NCBI GenBank assembly: GCA_039933105.1
Contig: JBDTOT010000001.1
Coordinates: 124,001 to 188,000, forward strand
DNA length: 64,000 bases
Reading direction: 5' to 3'
From: FEN-1219 sp039933105
GTDB taxonomy: Bacteria; Pseudomonadota; Gammaproteobacteria; Steroidobacterales; Rariloculaceae
The notes under the pieces were generated by a model. That model was not told the DNA's origin. It saw only the letters and a program-made list of their open reading frames with translations, and searched no databases. Below, in pieces: positions 1 through 8,711 of the stretch. Within the stretch, counting starts at the first letter, position 1. Every line of letters starts with the position of its first letter. Position numbers and translations under genes: made by a program.

Positions 1-288
1 GAAGACGGGCCGCGCGCCGGTCTCGCTGATCGCGCGCGCCGCCTGCGTGGCGAACGCGCGAGCCGCGGCCGGCGGCACGATCGACAGTACGAGCGCGGAC
101 GTGCGAACCGCGGCCGCGAGCGAGCCCAGATCCTCGATGCCGGCCTTCTCCGCCAGCCCGCGCGACGCTGCACTTCGGCCTTGGCCGGCCGTCACCACGC
201 GATAGCCCGCGCGCACGAGTGCGCTACCGACGGCGCTGCCCATGTCGCCGGTGCCGACGACGGCGATCGTCATGGCGGCGTTACTCAT
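1..288 (-). CDS. NAD(P)-binding oxidoreductase, partial
   Basis: The 96 visible residues are the N-terminal part of a Rossmann-fold dehydrogenase; the rest lies beyond the window edge. A GTGDMGS dinucleotide-binding loop follows the first beta strand at about residues 12-18, and a VLSIVPP stretch sits where 6-phosphogluconate or 3-hydroxyisobutyrate dehydrogenase-like proteins have a similar strand. The ATG at 288 is preceded by AGGAG at good spacing; an internal ATG at codon 6 has no such site. Substrate cannot be told. It is divergent from the phosphatase gene at 378. Confidence 0.7.
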   Translation of the reverse strand, partial: MSNAAMTIAVVGTGDMGSAVGSALVRAGYRVVTAGQGRSAASRGLAEKAGIEDLGSLAAAVRTSALVLSIVPPAAARAFATQAARAISETGARPVF

Positions 289-377
289 CGGTCATTCTCC
301 TGCCAAACGACGGGCGTAGAATCCTGTCGTCATCATAAACGCCGCCGCTCTACTACGCGGCTTGTTCGGAGCATCGC

Positions 378-1904
378 ATGCCGCTATCTCGTCGTTCGCT
401 CGTCGGCGCCGGCGTCGGTCTCGCCGCCGCCGGGTTGCTGAAACCGTTCGCGACTCGCGCGGCGGAGCCGCGTTTCGCGAACGATCCCTTTACGCTCGGC
501 ATCGCGTCGGGCTTCCCAGAGCCGAACGCCGTGGTGCTCTGGACGCGACTCGCGCCCACGCCTCTCGCACCGGGGGGCGGTATGCCGAGCGTACCAGCCG
601 AAGTTCGCTGGGAAATCGCGAGCGACGACAACTTCAAGCAGGTCGAACGCAGTGGCACCACGTACGCAACGCCGGAGTGGGCGCACTCCGTCCACGTCGA
701 AGCCGCGGGGCTCTCGCCTGGCCGCGACTACTGGTACCGCTTCACGAGCGGCGGCACGCGCAGCCCGGTGGGCCACACGCGCACGGCGCCCGCGCGCGAT
801 GCGACACCGGCGGAGCTCAAGATCGCGGTCGCGTGCTGTCAGAACTACGAGCAAGGCACGTACGCCGCGTATCGCGCGGTGGCTGCCGAACGCCCCGACC
901 TCATCGTGCATGTGGGCGACTACATCTACGAGGGCCGCGGCCAACGCGCCGTGCGCTCGCACGATGCACCCGAGGCCATCACGCTCGAGGACTATCGGCT
1001 GCGCTACGCGATCTACAAGTCCGATCCGAACCTCAAAGCCGCGCACGCCGTCGCACCGTGGATGTTGGTGGGCGACGATCACGATGTGGCGAACGACTAC
1101 GCTGGCGATCACTTCCTCGACTTCGAGCCGGCGCTGTTCCACTCGCGCCGCACGGCCGCGTACCAGGCGCGTTACGAGCACTTGCCGCTGCCGCACCGTT
1201 TCGTGCCGCTCGACGGACGGCAGCGGCACTACACGACGCGGGCGTTCGGCACCCTCTTGAACCTGATCATGCTCGACGGCCGCCAGTACCGTTCCGTGCA
1301 AGCGTGCGACGACCGTCCGCTCGTGCTGCCGTGCGCAGAGCTAGTTGCCGAGGAACGAACGATGCTCGGCGCAACACAGGAGGAATGGCTCAAGGGTGCG
1401 CTCACGGGAAGCCGTGCGCGTTGGAACCTGCTCGGCCAACAGACGCTGTTCGCGCACGTGGACGAGAGCGTCGATAAGGAGATTCGCTATTGGGCCGACA
1501 ACTGGAACGGCTACCCGGCGGCGCGTGCGCGCCTCGTGAACTTCATCGCGGAGCGGAAGATCCACAATCCCGTGATCTTGAGCGGCGACATCCACGCGTT
1601 TCTCGTGAACGATGTGAATGCACGCGCCGAGGACGCCGGCTCCCCCATCGTCGCGACAGAGTTCGTGACAACGTCGATCACCTCGAACGGGCGGCCGCAG
1701 AAAGCCTTCGACGTGTGGAAGCCAAAAAATCCGAACGTGCACATCGCGCGCAGCGATACGCGCGGATATCTACGTCTGTCGGTGAAGCCGGAGCGGCTGC
1801 ACGCGGATCTCGTGGCCGTGGATGACATCAAGCGCGACGATTCGCCCACGCACGTGCTCGCTGCGTACGACGTCGAGGACGGCAAGGCCGGCGTGGTTCG
1901 CTAG
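378..1904 (+). CDS. phoD: PhoD-like alkaline phosphatase, Tat-exported
   Basis: Predicted periplasmic phosphodiesterase/phosphatase of the PhoD family (508 residues, normal length). An N-terminal SRRSLVG twin-arginine motif followed by a short hydrophobic stretch indicates Tat export, as is usual for PhoD, whose metal centre is loaded before export. Metal-site motifs are visible: VACC near 151-154, HVGDYIYE at 178-185, GDDHD at 232-236 and SGDIH at 402-406, matching the Cys, Asp, Tyr and His ligands of the Fe/Ca-type enzyme. No Pho box was recognised upstream. Its TAG stop shares the tetramer CTAG with the stop of the convergent DUF1801 gene. Confidence 0.88.
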   Translation: MPLSRRSLVGAGVGLAAAGLLKPFATRAAEPRFANDPFTLGIASGFPEPNAVVLWTRLAPTPLAPGGGMPSVPAEVRWEIASDDNFKQVERSGTTYATPEWAHSVHVEAAGLSPGRDYWYRFTSGGTRSPVGHTRTAPARDATPAELKIAVACCQNYEQGTYAAYRAVAAERPDLIVHVGDYIYEGRGQRAVRSHDAPEAITLEDYRLRYAIYKSDPNLKAAHAVAPWMLVGDDHDVANDYAGDHFLDFEPALFHSRRTAAYQARYEHLPLPHRFVPLDGRQRHYTTRAFGTLLNLIMLDGRQYRSVQACDDRPLVLPCAELVAEERTMLGATQEEWLKGALTGSRARWNLLGQQTLFAHVDESVDKEIRYWADNWNGYPAARARLVNFIAERKIHNPVILSGDIHAFLVNDVNARAEDAGSPIVATEFVTTSITSNGRPQKAFDVWKPKNPNVHIARSDTRGYLRLSVKPERLHADLVAVDDIKRDDSPTHVLAAYDVEDGKAGVVR

Positions 1905-2392
1905 ACCCTGTCGGTCGCTGCCTTCGTCACGAGCGCGGCGATCCTTGCCTCGACAGCGGCGTTCAACCCTGCAAGCGCAAACGACGTGGGCCACATCGCT
2001 CCATCATCGAGACGCGCGGCGTCGCCGAAGCCGAGTGTGGCGTATCGCACTTTGAACTTCTGCGCGCTTTGAAAAAAGCAGATGACCTTGCCGTCTCTGT
2101 TGGCATACGCCGGCATGCCGTACCAGGTTTTCGGTGTGAGGGTGGGCGCGTGGGTCTTGACGATCGCGTGCAGCCGCGTGGCCATGGCCCGATCCGGCTC
2201 CGCCATCTCGGCTATCTTTGCGAGCACGTCGCGCTCACCCTCCGCTTTGCCCTTGTGCGTGCGCGCTTCGGCCTTTAGCTCTAGAGCACGCTCCTTCATG
2301 GCGGCCCGTTCCGCGGCCGAGAATCCTTTGGACGCCTTGGGTGGTGCGGCGGTGTTCTTGGCGCGCGTCTTCGGGTCCTTCCTCGCCTTCAT
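1901..2392 (-). CDS. DUF1801 domain protein
   Basis: A 163-residue cytoplasmic protein. The first 60 residues are charged and Lys/Ala-rich. The rest resembles the DUF1801/YdhG fold, with the family-like stretch KTWYGMPAYAN, a KVICFFQ strand and a C-terminal helix. Relatives are called iron chaperone or YdeI-like, but the biochemical role is not established. A strong AGGAGG lies 5-6 nt before the ATG. The gene begins about 45 nt after the attC-like half site at 2437, so it may be a former cassette gene, but no attC follows it because its stop overlaps that of phoD. Confidence 0.75.
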   Translation of the reverse strand: MKARKDPKTRAKNTAAPPKASKGFSAAERAAMKERALELKAEARTHKGKAEGERDVLAKIAEMAEPDRAMATRLHAIVKTHAPTLTPKTWYGMPAYANRDGKVICFFQSAQKFKVRYATLGFGDAARLDDGAMWPTSFALAGLNAAVEARIAALVTKAATDRV

Positions 2393-2436
2393 CGATACCT
2401 CCTGCCCTCATGCTCCCTGGCGTACATCGCGAACGC

Positions 2437-2467
2437 GCCTAACGCCGCGTGCGTCGCCGCCAACTCA
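2437..2467 (-). other. attC-like right half site
   Basis: Read on the minus strand this stretch ends in GTTAGGC, the R-prime core of integron attC sites (GTTRRRY), preceded by GCGGC. It shares TGAGTTGGCGGC and GCGGCGTTAGGC with the fuller site at 3062-3149, so it looks like the right half of the same attC family with the left half lost. It lies at the 3' end of the truncated NUDIX gene and before the DUF1801 gene. Confidence 0.5.
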
Positions 2468-2573
2468 CGTTCCTGCCAACCATCGAGAAGAAGGCGCCCG
2501 GTTTGAGGTGGCGCGCGAGCAGGATGCGATCCTCGACGTCGACGATAACCCCAGCGGAGATGCGATGTTTCAT
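2439..2573 (-). pseudogene. NUDIX hydrolase, 5' fragment only
   Basis: A 44-codon frame starts with MKHRISAGVIV and continues DRILLARHLKPGAFF, which matches the N-terminus of NUDIX hydrolases. It breaks off before the Nudix box (GX5EX7REUXEE) and runs through unrelated codons to a TAG inside the GTTAGGC core at 2437. The join to the half attC suggests one deletion removed most of the gene and the left half of its recombination site. Its ATG lies 8 nt after the short attC-like site at 2581. It should be non-functional. Confidence 0.6.
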
Positions 2574-2580
2574 GGCGCCG

Positions 2581-2612
2581 GCCTAACGCCACGCTTCATG
2601 CGATTGTTAGGC
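2581..2612 (-). other. Minimal attC-like site (32 nt)
   Basis: On the minus strand it reads GCCTAAC, then AA, an 11-15 nt centre, GGC and GTTAGGC. The two 7-base ends are perfect inverted repeats with the RYYYAAC and GTTRRRY consensus of integron attC sites. The AA/GGC inner spacers are the same as in the longer site at 3062-3149. At 32 nt it is shorter than usual attC sites, so it is probably a deleted form. It follows the stop of the small exported protein gene by 25 nt. Confidence 0.55.
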
Positions 2613-2637
2613 GGCACCTTCGCGCTGAACACGCCAT

Positions 2638-2985
2638 TCACCGTAACTCAAGCACTTGATAGTCGAGCAGCACGCCATCTACGGGCGGATGGCCATGACT
2701 CTCAGAACCTGCGGCTACATGTGCGGCCGGCGTTCCCGGCTTGTACGTTACGAGCAGGATTGCGTTTGAATCAAGCTGGTAAGCTACCAGCGCAGTCGTG
2801 TCCATTGCCCATAGTTCATATGTTGATTTGACGCCTCTGATTTGCGCAATCTTCGCTTCGGTCAACTCACGTGACATGCCTGACGAAAGTCCCACGAATT
2901 CATCTTGCCAGGCAGCAAGAGATCTTGATTCCGCGTAGGTCGAGGCAGGAACAAGCAATGACATGACGAGGACTAGGGCTTTCAT
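2638..2985 (-). CDS. Small exported protein of unknown function
   Basis: A 115-residue protein with a clear signal peptide: Lys-2, a hydrophobic core and a likely cleavage after STYA at about residue 18. The mature part shows no motif I recognise. The ATG at 2985 is chosen because GGAG lies 6 nt upstream and the signal peptide begins there; an in-frame TTG 13 codons upstream is less likely. The gene lies between two attC-like sites in the same orientation, the layout of an integron cassette, and its DNA has visibly lower GC than the flanking core genes. Confidence 0.6.
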   Translation of the reverse strand: MKALVLVMSLLVPASTYAESRSLAAWQDEFVGLSSGMSRELTEAKIAQIRGVKSTYELWAMDTTALVAYQLDSNAILLVTYKPGTPAAHVAAGSESHGHPPVDGVLLDYQVLELR

Positions 2986-3061
2986 GTGGATCTCCAGTAG
3001 ACGCAGACCACACCTCACGCTCAAATCTTCTCGGATGGTCGCGCGTGTAATTCGATGTGAC

Positions 3062-3149
3062 GCCTAACGCCGCAGATCAGCTACGCGCTACTGCCGCCAA
3101 CTCAGAACGAATTTATACATACCGCGCTCGCTGCATCTGCTTGTTATGC
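3062..3149 (-). other. attC-like integron recombination site (88 nt)
   Basis: Minus-strand order is GCATAAC (R''), AA spacer, GCAGATGCAGC (L''), a variable centre, GCTGATCTGC (L'), GGC spacer and GTTAGGC (R'). The outer 7-mers pair with one mismatch. The L arms pair except for one extra G in L'', and the AA/GGC spacers face each other unpaired. An extrahelical base plus an unpaired spacer is the structural hallmark of folded attC sites, and 88 nt is within their usual size range. It overlaps the 3' end of the DUF2306 gene. Confidence 0.68.
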
Positions 3150-3739
3150 GTCCGGTTGAACAGAACTTCGGCGACCAAGAAGTTAGGCACCCAACTGAGC
3201 CACGCTATTGCGGGATAGGCAACCTCGAACGTGATGCCAGATGCCATGGACGCTGGCAACCATAGCCGCAGGGTAACTGCCGCAAACGTAAGCGCGAAGT
3301 TGCGAACCATCCAGCGGCGATGGGAGGCGATGTCAGCAGCACGAATAGCCAAGTACGCGCGCGATCCGGTGTACAGCCACCCAAGGGCCAGGCAAGAAAA
3401 GCCAAGGCGAGCGGTTAGCCCGCCAAACGCATGTGACGCCATGAACAAACCTGCCAGGCCGCCGACAAGGACGCCTACCCCAAGGTAGAGCCTACCGGAC
3501 CAGCGATGCAGCGCAACGTGCCTTGCGCGCAACCTTGCCGAGAATTGAAACGGCCCGAGGGTTAGCGCCACAACCGAGGCGAATACATGTGCGTAGATGC
3601 CAAAACGATGTGTTTCGAACGTTGCGCGCATGTCTGGGTAGACCGCAATGCCCAGAGGAAGAAACCCATAAACGGCGATGGCGTAGCCCGCGACACCCAG
3701 GGAAAGGAAGACGAGTGCTGCGAAACTAGTGAGACGCAT
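3113..3739 (-). CDS. DUF2306 integral membrane protein
   Basis: A 208-residue inner-membrane protein with about five to six hydrophobic segments. Family-like motifs are HRWSGRLYLG near residues 77-86 and a SHRRWMVRNFALTFAAVTLRL region near 139-160; the conserved His residues of DUF2306 have no assigned function. The last residues, NKQMQRARYV, are encoded by the left arm of the attC-like site at 3062-3149. No strong ribosome-binding site precedes the ATG at 3739. It appears to be the first gene of the cassette-like patch and is divergent from the M16 pair. Confidence 0.75.
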   Translation of the reverse strand: MRLTSFAALVFLSLGVAGYAIAVYGFLPLGIAVYPDMRATFETHRFGIYAHVFASVVALTLGPFQFSARLRARHVALHRWSGRLYLGVGVLVGGLAGLFMASHAFGGLTARLGFSCLALGWLYTGSRAYLAIRAADIASHRRWMVRNFALTFAAVTLRLWLPASMASGITFEVAYPAIAWLSWVPNFLVAEVLFNRTHNKQMQRARYV

Positions 3740-3943
3740 AACTTTGATATATCGGACAGAAGTGTCGCTTTAACATCTGGACGAATCCGTCGAATAATCC
3801 GGGAGACCGCCACAACGCCCGCGGGCTCTGATTCGAGTGTCCAATATTCCCGTTCACAAGAAAAGATGCGGGGCTACCCGCACCGACGACGCCAAGCGCT
3901 GGTTCGTGGCCGGCATCCACCGCCCTATGATCTAATCCGGCCT

Positions 3944-5311
3944 ATGCACACCCGCCATCCCCTCCCCGGCCGCCTGGCTGCCGCGCTGCTAGCGTGCTGC
4001 CCACTCCTTGGCGCGCCGAGCTTTAGTCAAGAGGCCACCGCCGTGAAACCGATCATTCCGTACCCCGCCGAGACGCGCACGCTCGCGAACGGCCTCAAAG
4101 TCATCGTCATGCCGATGCCGAGCGACGGCCTCGTCGCGTACTGGACCGTGGTGCGCACGGGCTCGCGCGACGAAGTCGAGCCCGGCCGCACCGGCTTCGC
4201 GCATTTCTTCGAGCACATGATGTTTCGCGGCACCGACCGCTACCCGTCGGAGATCTATAACCGCATCGTGACGACGATCGGCGCCGACACGAACGCGTAC
4301 ACCACGGATGATCACACGGCGTATCACTTCACGATGGCAGCCGAGGACCTCGAGCGCGTAATGGAGCTCGAGAGCGACCGGTTCCAGAACCTGAAGTACG
4401 CCGAGAGCGCGTTCCAAACGGAAGCGGGCGCCGTGTATGGCGAGTACCGCAAGGACCGCACGAGCCCCGACTTCGCGCTCGACGAGCAGCTCGTGGCCAC
4501 CGCGTTCGAAAAGCATCCGTACGGCCACACGACGATGGGCTACGAGCGCGACATCGCCGCGATGCCGAAGATGTACGACTACTCGCGCACGTTCTTCGCA
4601 CGCTACTACCGGCCAGATAACGCGGTGCTGTTCATCGCGGGCTCGGTGACACCGGAGAAAGTATTTCCGCTCGTCGAGAAGTACTACGGCAACTGGCAGA
4701 GGGGCTACGTGGCGCCGCAAATTCCCGTGGAGCCCGAGCAGAAGACCGAGCGGCGTGTGGACGTGCAGTACGACGGCCAGACGCTGCCCGAGCTCCGCGT
4801 GGCCTACAAACTGCCGGCGTACGACCCCGCCGACAAGTCGGTCGTGGCGATCGGCCTCTTCGCCGATCTCGCCTTCGGCGAAACGAGCTCAGCGTATCGG
4901 AAGCTCGTGCTCGAAGAACAAGTCGTCGATCACCTCGACGCGTACAGCTCGTTTCATCGCGACCCGCACCTGCTCGACATTCAGACGCGAGTCAAAGATC
5001 CCGCCAAGATCGACTACGTGCTCGGAGTGATCGACGCCACGGTGGCCGAGTACCGCGCCGCACCGCCCGACGCCACGCGCCTCGCGGCGCTGCAGCAGCG
5101 CCTGAAATACGGCTTCCTCATGAGCTTGCAGACGCCGGAGTCCGTCGCCGCGCGCGTCGCGCAATTTCTCGCGCTGAACGGCGATCTGTCCGGCATCGAC
5201 AAGCTCTACGCCACCTATGCCGCCATCACGCCCGCGGACGTGCAGGCCGCGGCGCAACGTTTTCTGGAGCCTGCGCGGCGCACGGTAGGCGTGCTCCGGT
5301 CGCGCAAGTGA
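3944..5311 (+). CDS. M16B zinc metallopeptidase, catalytic subunit
   Basis: A 455-residue member of the pitrilysin/M16 family, exported by a signal peptide that ends near residue 29. The inverted zinc motif HFFEH is at 87-91, with candidate third ligands in ETEAGAVYGE near 159-167. The downstream gene overlaps by one base and encodes a partner without the zinc motif, so the pair probably forms the two-chain clam-shell typical of M16B peptidases. The start at 3944 is preferred because the signal peptide begins there. Substrate is unknown; relatives degrade short peptides in the periplasm. Confidence 0.85.
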   Translation: MHTRHPLPGRLAAALLACCPLLGAPSFSQEATAVKPIIPYPAETRTLANGLKVIVMPMPSDGLVAYWTVVRTGSRDEVEPGRTGFAHFFEHMMFRGTDRYPSEIYNRIVTTIGADTNAYTTDDHTAYHFTMAAEDLERVMELESDRFQNLKYAESAFQTEAGAVYGEYRKDRTSPDFALDEQLVATAFEKHPYGHTTMGYERDIAAMPKMYDYSRTFFARYYRPDNAVLFIAGSVTPEKVFPLVEKYYGNWQRGYVAPQIPVEPEQKTERRVDVQYDGQTLPELRVAYKLPAYDPADKSVVAIGLFADLAFGETSSAYRKLVLEEQVVDHLDAYSSFHRDPHLLDIQTRVKDPAKIDYVLGVIDATVAEYRAAPPDATRLAALQQRLKYGFLMSLQTPESVAARVAQFLALNGDLSGIDKLYATYAAITPADVQAAAQRFLEPARRTVGVLRSRK

Positions 5312-6828
5312 TGCGCGCAGCACTCATCGCGTGCGCGGTGCTGATGCTCGCCGCCTGCGGCCGGGCGCCGCCGCCCGCCCCCACTTCAACCGAGGATTCG
5401 CCCGTGGTGCTGATGCCCGTTCCCGCCGACCCAACGATTTCGTTCTCCGTGCAATTCGCGGTGGGCTCGCAGAACGACCCGCCCGGCAAGGAAGGGCTCG
5501 CGTTCCTGACGGGCGAGATGCTGACGGATGCGGCCACCGAAGCTCGCTCGCTCGACCAGATCTTTGCTGCGCTGTACCCGCTCGCCGCGAGCTACTCGAT
5601 GCGCGTCGATCGCGAACGCAGCACGCTCACGGGCCGTGTGCATCGCGACAATCTCGACGCGTATCTCGAGCTCTACACCGACGCGTTTCTGCACCCGAAG
5701 TTCGCGGCGGCCGATTTCGAGCGCGTGAAGAGTGACGCCATCAACGAGCTCGAGAACACGCTGCGCTATTCCTCTGACGAGGAGCTCGGCAAAGCGGCGC
5801 TCAACGGACTCGCATTCCGCGGCACGCCGTATGCGCACCCCACGGAAGGCACCGTCGCAGGGCTCGAAGCGGTCACGCTCGACGACGTGCGTGCGTTCTA
5901 CCGTCAGCACTACACGGCGGGCAACGTGCTGCTCGGCATCGGCGGCGGTTTCGACGACGCGGTCGTGGCACGCACAAAGGCGGCGCTGAAACGTCTGCCG
6001 GCGGGCGGCCCCACGGCGCCGCCCACGATCTCGCCCACCACGACGGGCGACCGTTCCGCCGTGCTCATCGACAAACCTGGCGCCGACGCTTCGATCAGCT
6101 TCGGATTCCCCATCGACGTGCATCGCGGCGATCGCGACTTCTACGCGCTCTGGGTCGCGAACTCCTGGCTCGGCGAGCACCGCAACCAGTCGAGCCATCT
6201 ATTCCACGTGATCCGCGAGCTACGCGGATTGAACTACGGCGATTACTCCTACATCGAAGCGTTCCCCAACGGCGGCGAGCGCTCGATGCCGCCGGTGAAC
6301 GTGCCGCGCCGCGCGCAGCTGTTCGAGATCTGGATTCGCACGCTGCCGAATGCGAACGCGCCGTTCGCGTTGCGCGCAGCCCTGCGCGAGCTGAAGACGC
6401 TGGTAGACGACGGCATGGCAGCCGAAGACTTCGAGCTCACGCGCACGTTTCTGAAGAAGTACTCACTGCACTACGCGGAAACGACGTCCGCGCGCCTCGG
6501 CTACGCCGTGGACGACAAGTTCTATGGCGTCGATGGCGAAGGTCACCTGGCCCGCTTCCGCCGCATGATGGACGAGCTCACGCTCGAGGACGTGAACGCG
6601 GCGATCAAGAAGCACCTGCAGTACAAGGACTTGAAGATCGCGATCGTGACGGGCGACGCCGCGGGAATGCGCGCCGCACTCACGAGCGACGCGCCGACCC
6701 CGGTCACCTACACGACGCCGAAAGGCGACGACGTGCTAAAGGAAGACCGCGAGATTGCCGCCGTGCCGTTCGCGATCTCGGCTGAGCGCATCGGCTCGGT
6801 GCCGGTGACGGAAGCGTTCGAGCGCTGA
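5311..6828 (+). CDS. M16-like lipoprotein, non-catalytic partner
   Basis: A 505-residue M16-fold protein with a lipoprotein signal (lipobox LAAC near residue 16), so it is probably membrane-anchored. Where the catalytic subunit has HFFEH it has LTGEM, so zinc binding should be lost. Its 3' half keeps typical M16 features such as a FRGTPYAHPTEG segment and a FYRQHY helix. The start overlaps the upstream stop (tgATG), which implies translational coupling and equal dosage with the catalytic subunit. Confidence 0.83.
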   Translation: MRAALIACAVLMLAACGRAPPPAPTSTEDSPVVLMPVPADPTISFSVQFAVGSQNDPPGKEGLAFLTGEMLTDAATEARSLDQIFAALYPLAASYSMRVDRERSTLTGRVHRDNLDAYLELYTDAFLHPKFAAADFERVKSDAINELENTLRYSSDEELGKAALNGLAFRGTPYAHPTEGTVAGLEAVTLDDVRAFYRQHYTAGNVLLGIGGGFDDAVVARTKAALKRLPAGGPTAPPTISPTTTGDRSAVLIDKPGADASISFGFPIDVHRGDRDFYALWVANSWLGEHRNQSSHLFHVIRELRGLNYGDYSYIEAFPNGGERSMPPVNVPRRAQLFEIWIRTLPNANAPFALRAALRELKTLVDDGMAAEDFELTRTFLKKYSLHYAETTSARLGYAVDDKFYGVDGEGHLARFRRMMDELTLEDVNAAIKKHLQYKDLKIAIVTGDAAGMRAALTSDAPTPVTYTTPKGDDVLKEDREIAAVPFAISAERIGSVPVTEAFER

Positions 6829-6832
6829 GCGC

Positions 6833-7405
6833 CTACTTCAACCCCAGCTTCTCGCCGGCCGTGAGTAGACGCACGGCTTCGGCGAGCCGCCGAGCTTTCG
6901 TGTCCTCGCGCTTCGCCGTATCGATCCACACGAGATAGCGCCGACGTTCCGCCGCCGTGAGCGCTGCGAACGCCACCCACGCGCGCCGCTCGGCCTTGAA
7001 TGCGCGCTCGATGTACGGCGGCGTCTTCGCGAACGTGCGGCGCGGCGGCGGTGGCTCGGGGCGGCGGCCGGTCGGCGCACGAGCACGGCCAGCCGGTGCG
7101 AGCAACCCGCGCGCTTCGATTGCCGCGTATCGGCGGCGGTTGATGTCCGACCACGCGCTGTCCGGTTTGCGCTGGGTGAACTTGATCGCGTAACGATCGG
7201 CGTCGAGACGCCGCACGAGGCTGTCGATCCAGCCGAAGCACAGCGCCTCTTCCACCGCGGCCTCGTGCTCGACGGCCGCAATCCCCGTGTGCTGCTTGTG
7301 GAACACGACCCAGATCTCGGCGACTTTGGCGTGGCTGCGCTCGAGCCACGCGCGCCACGCCGCGCGCGTGCGGACATCGAGCGTGCGAATCGGTTGCCTT
7401 GGCAT
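6833..7405 (-). CDS. YdeI/OmpD-associated family protein
   Basis: A 190-residue cytoplasmic protein. It matches the YdeI family by an EIWVVFHKQHTG segment near the N-terminus, VEEALCFGWIDS in the first third and a RYLVWIDTAKREDTKARRL C-terminal region. The family has been linked to bacteriocin or peptide stress, but its activity is unsettled. The ATG at 7405 gives the family's usual beginning; no clear Shine-Dalgarno sequence precedes it. It is convergent with the M16 pair with almost no gap. Confidence 0.75.
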   Translation of the reverse strand: MPRQPIRTLDVRTRAAWRAWLERSHAKVAEIWVVFHKQHTGIAAVEHEAAVEEALCFGWIDSLVRRLDADRYAIKFTQRKPDSAWSDINRRRYAAIEARGLLAPAGRARAPTGRRPEPPPPRRTFAKTPPYIERAFKAERRAWVAFAALTAAERRRYLVWIDTAKREDTKARRLAEAVRLLTAGEKLGLK

Positions 7406-7427
7406 CGGAGTCACCGCCGCCGTTGTT

Positions 7428-8024
<597 letters not shown>

Positions 8025-8054
8025 TGCGCCTCCGGCGCTTACACGCTGGCTCGA

Positions 8055-8711
8055 CTATAGCGCAAGGCCGAGGCAGGCGAGCACGGCGTCGCGGTCACGG
8101 AAGTCGTCGAAGCGCACGTCGTGTTCAACGGCGCGGCCGATGGCGACGAAGCGATAGCCGAGCTCCGCGCACGCGCGCTTGTCCCAGGCGCCGTCACCGA
8201 AGTACGTGCGGCTCTTCGGGGTAGCGCCGCCAAGCGCGCGCTCTTCCGCGAGCTGCATGATCTCCGCGCGTTCCATACGGTCCGACGAGGTCGCGAACGG
8301 CACAGCGTCGGGATCGATGCCGATCGCCGCGAGCTTCAGCAGCGCGGACTCCGCCCAACCGCCCGTGGCGATTGCGACACGCACGTCCGGCCGCCGCGCA
8401 AGGTAATCGAAGAGTGCCCTGGCGCCCGCAATCTCCCGCACCGGGTACGGGTCACGCGCGAAGTGCGCGCGAATGACCTCGACGAACTTCTGTTTCGCCT
8501 CGGCGCGCAGCTCGTCCAGGGGCCGATCGAACGCGCGGCTCGCGAGCAGCTCCTCGAGGATGCCGCTATCGGTGATGTGCTTGTAAGGCCGCCAGGTCTC
8601 GTCGATCTCGACGTTCAGAACGCCGCGCACGGCGTCGGCGTAGTAACCGCCGTCGAATCCGAGCGAATCGACGAGCGTGCCGTCGATGTCGAACATGACG
8701 AGGTGCGTCAT
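8055..8711 (-). CDS. HAD-superfamily hydrolase
   Basis: A 218-residue HAD phosphatase. Motif I is MFDIDGTLVDS near residues 6-16 (two Asp), motif II lies in IATGGW near 115-120, and motif IV is FGDGAWD near 170-180. The helical cap after motif I resembles the phosphoglycolate phosphatase/beta-phosphoglucomutase class. It overlaps the methyltransferase stop by an ATGA, so the two are translated together. Substrate is not predictable. Confidence 0.82.
   Translation of the reverse strand: MTHLVMFDIDGTLVDSLGFDGGYYADAVRGVLNVEIDETWRPYKHITDSGILEELLASRAFDRPLDELRAEAKQKFVEVIRAHFARDPYPVREIAGARALFDYLARRPDVRVAIATGGWAESALLKLAAIGIDPDAVPFATSSDRMERAEIMQLAEERALGGATPKSRTYFGDGAWDKRACAELGYRFVAIGRAVEHDVRFDDFRDRDAVLACLGLAL

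Noticed and set aside
362..1477. 371-codon plus-strand frame overlapping phoD
   Set aside because: It is an Arg-rich alternative frame of phoD caused by GC-rich third positions; no motif or ribosome-binding site.
2389..2592. 67-codon minus-strand frame across the NUDIX remnant
   Set aside because: It runs through the attC-like half site in another frame and shows no family resemblance; the NUDIX frame is the meaningful one.
3740..3800. attI or a fourth attC before the DUF2306 gene
   Set aside because: A GTTAAAG sequence near 3770 departs from GTTRRRY at the last base and has no pairing partner.
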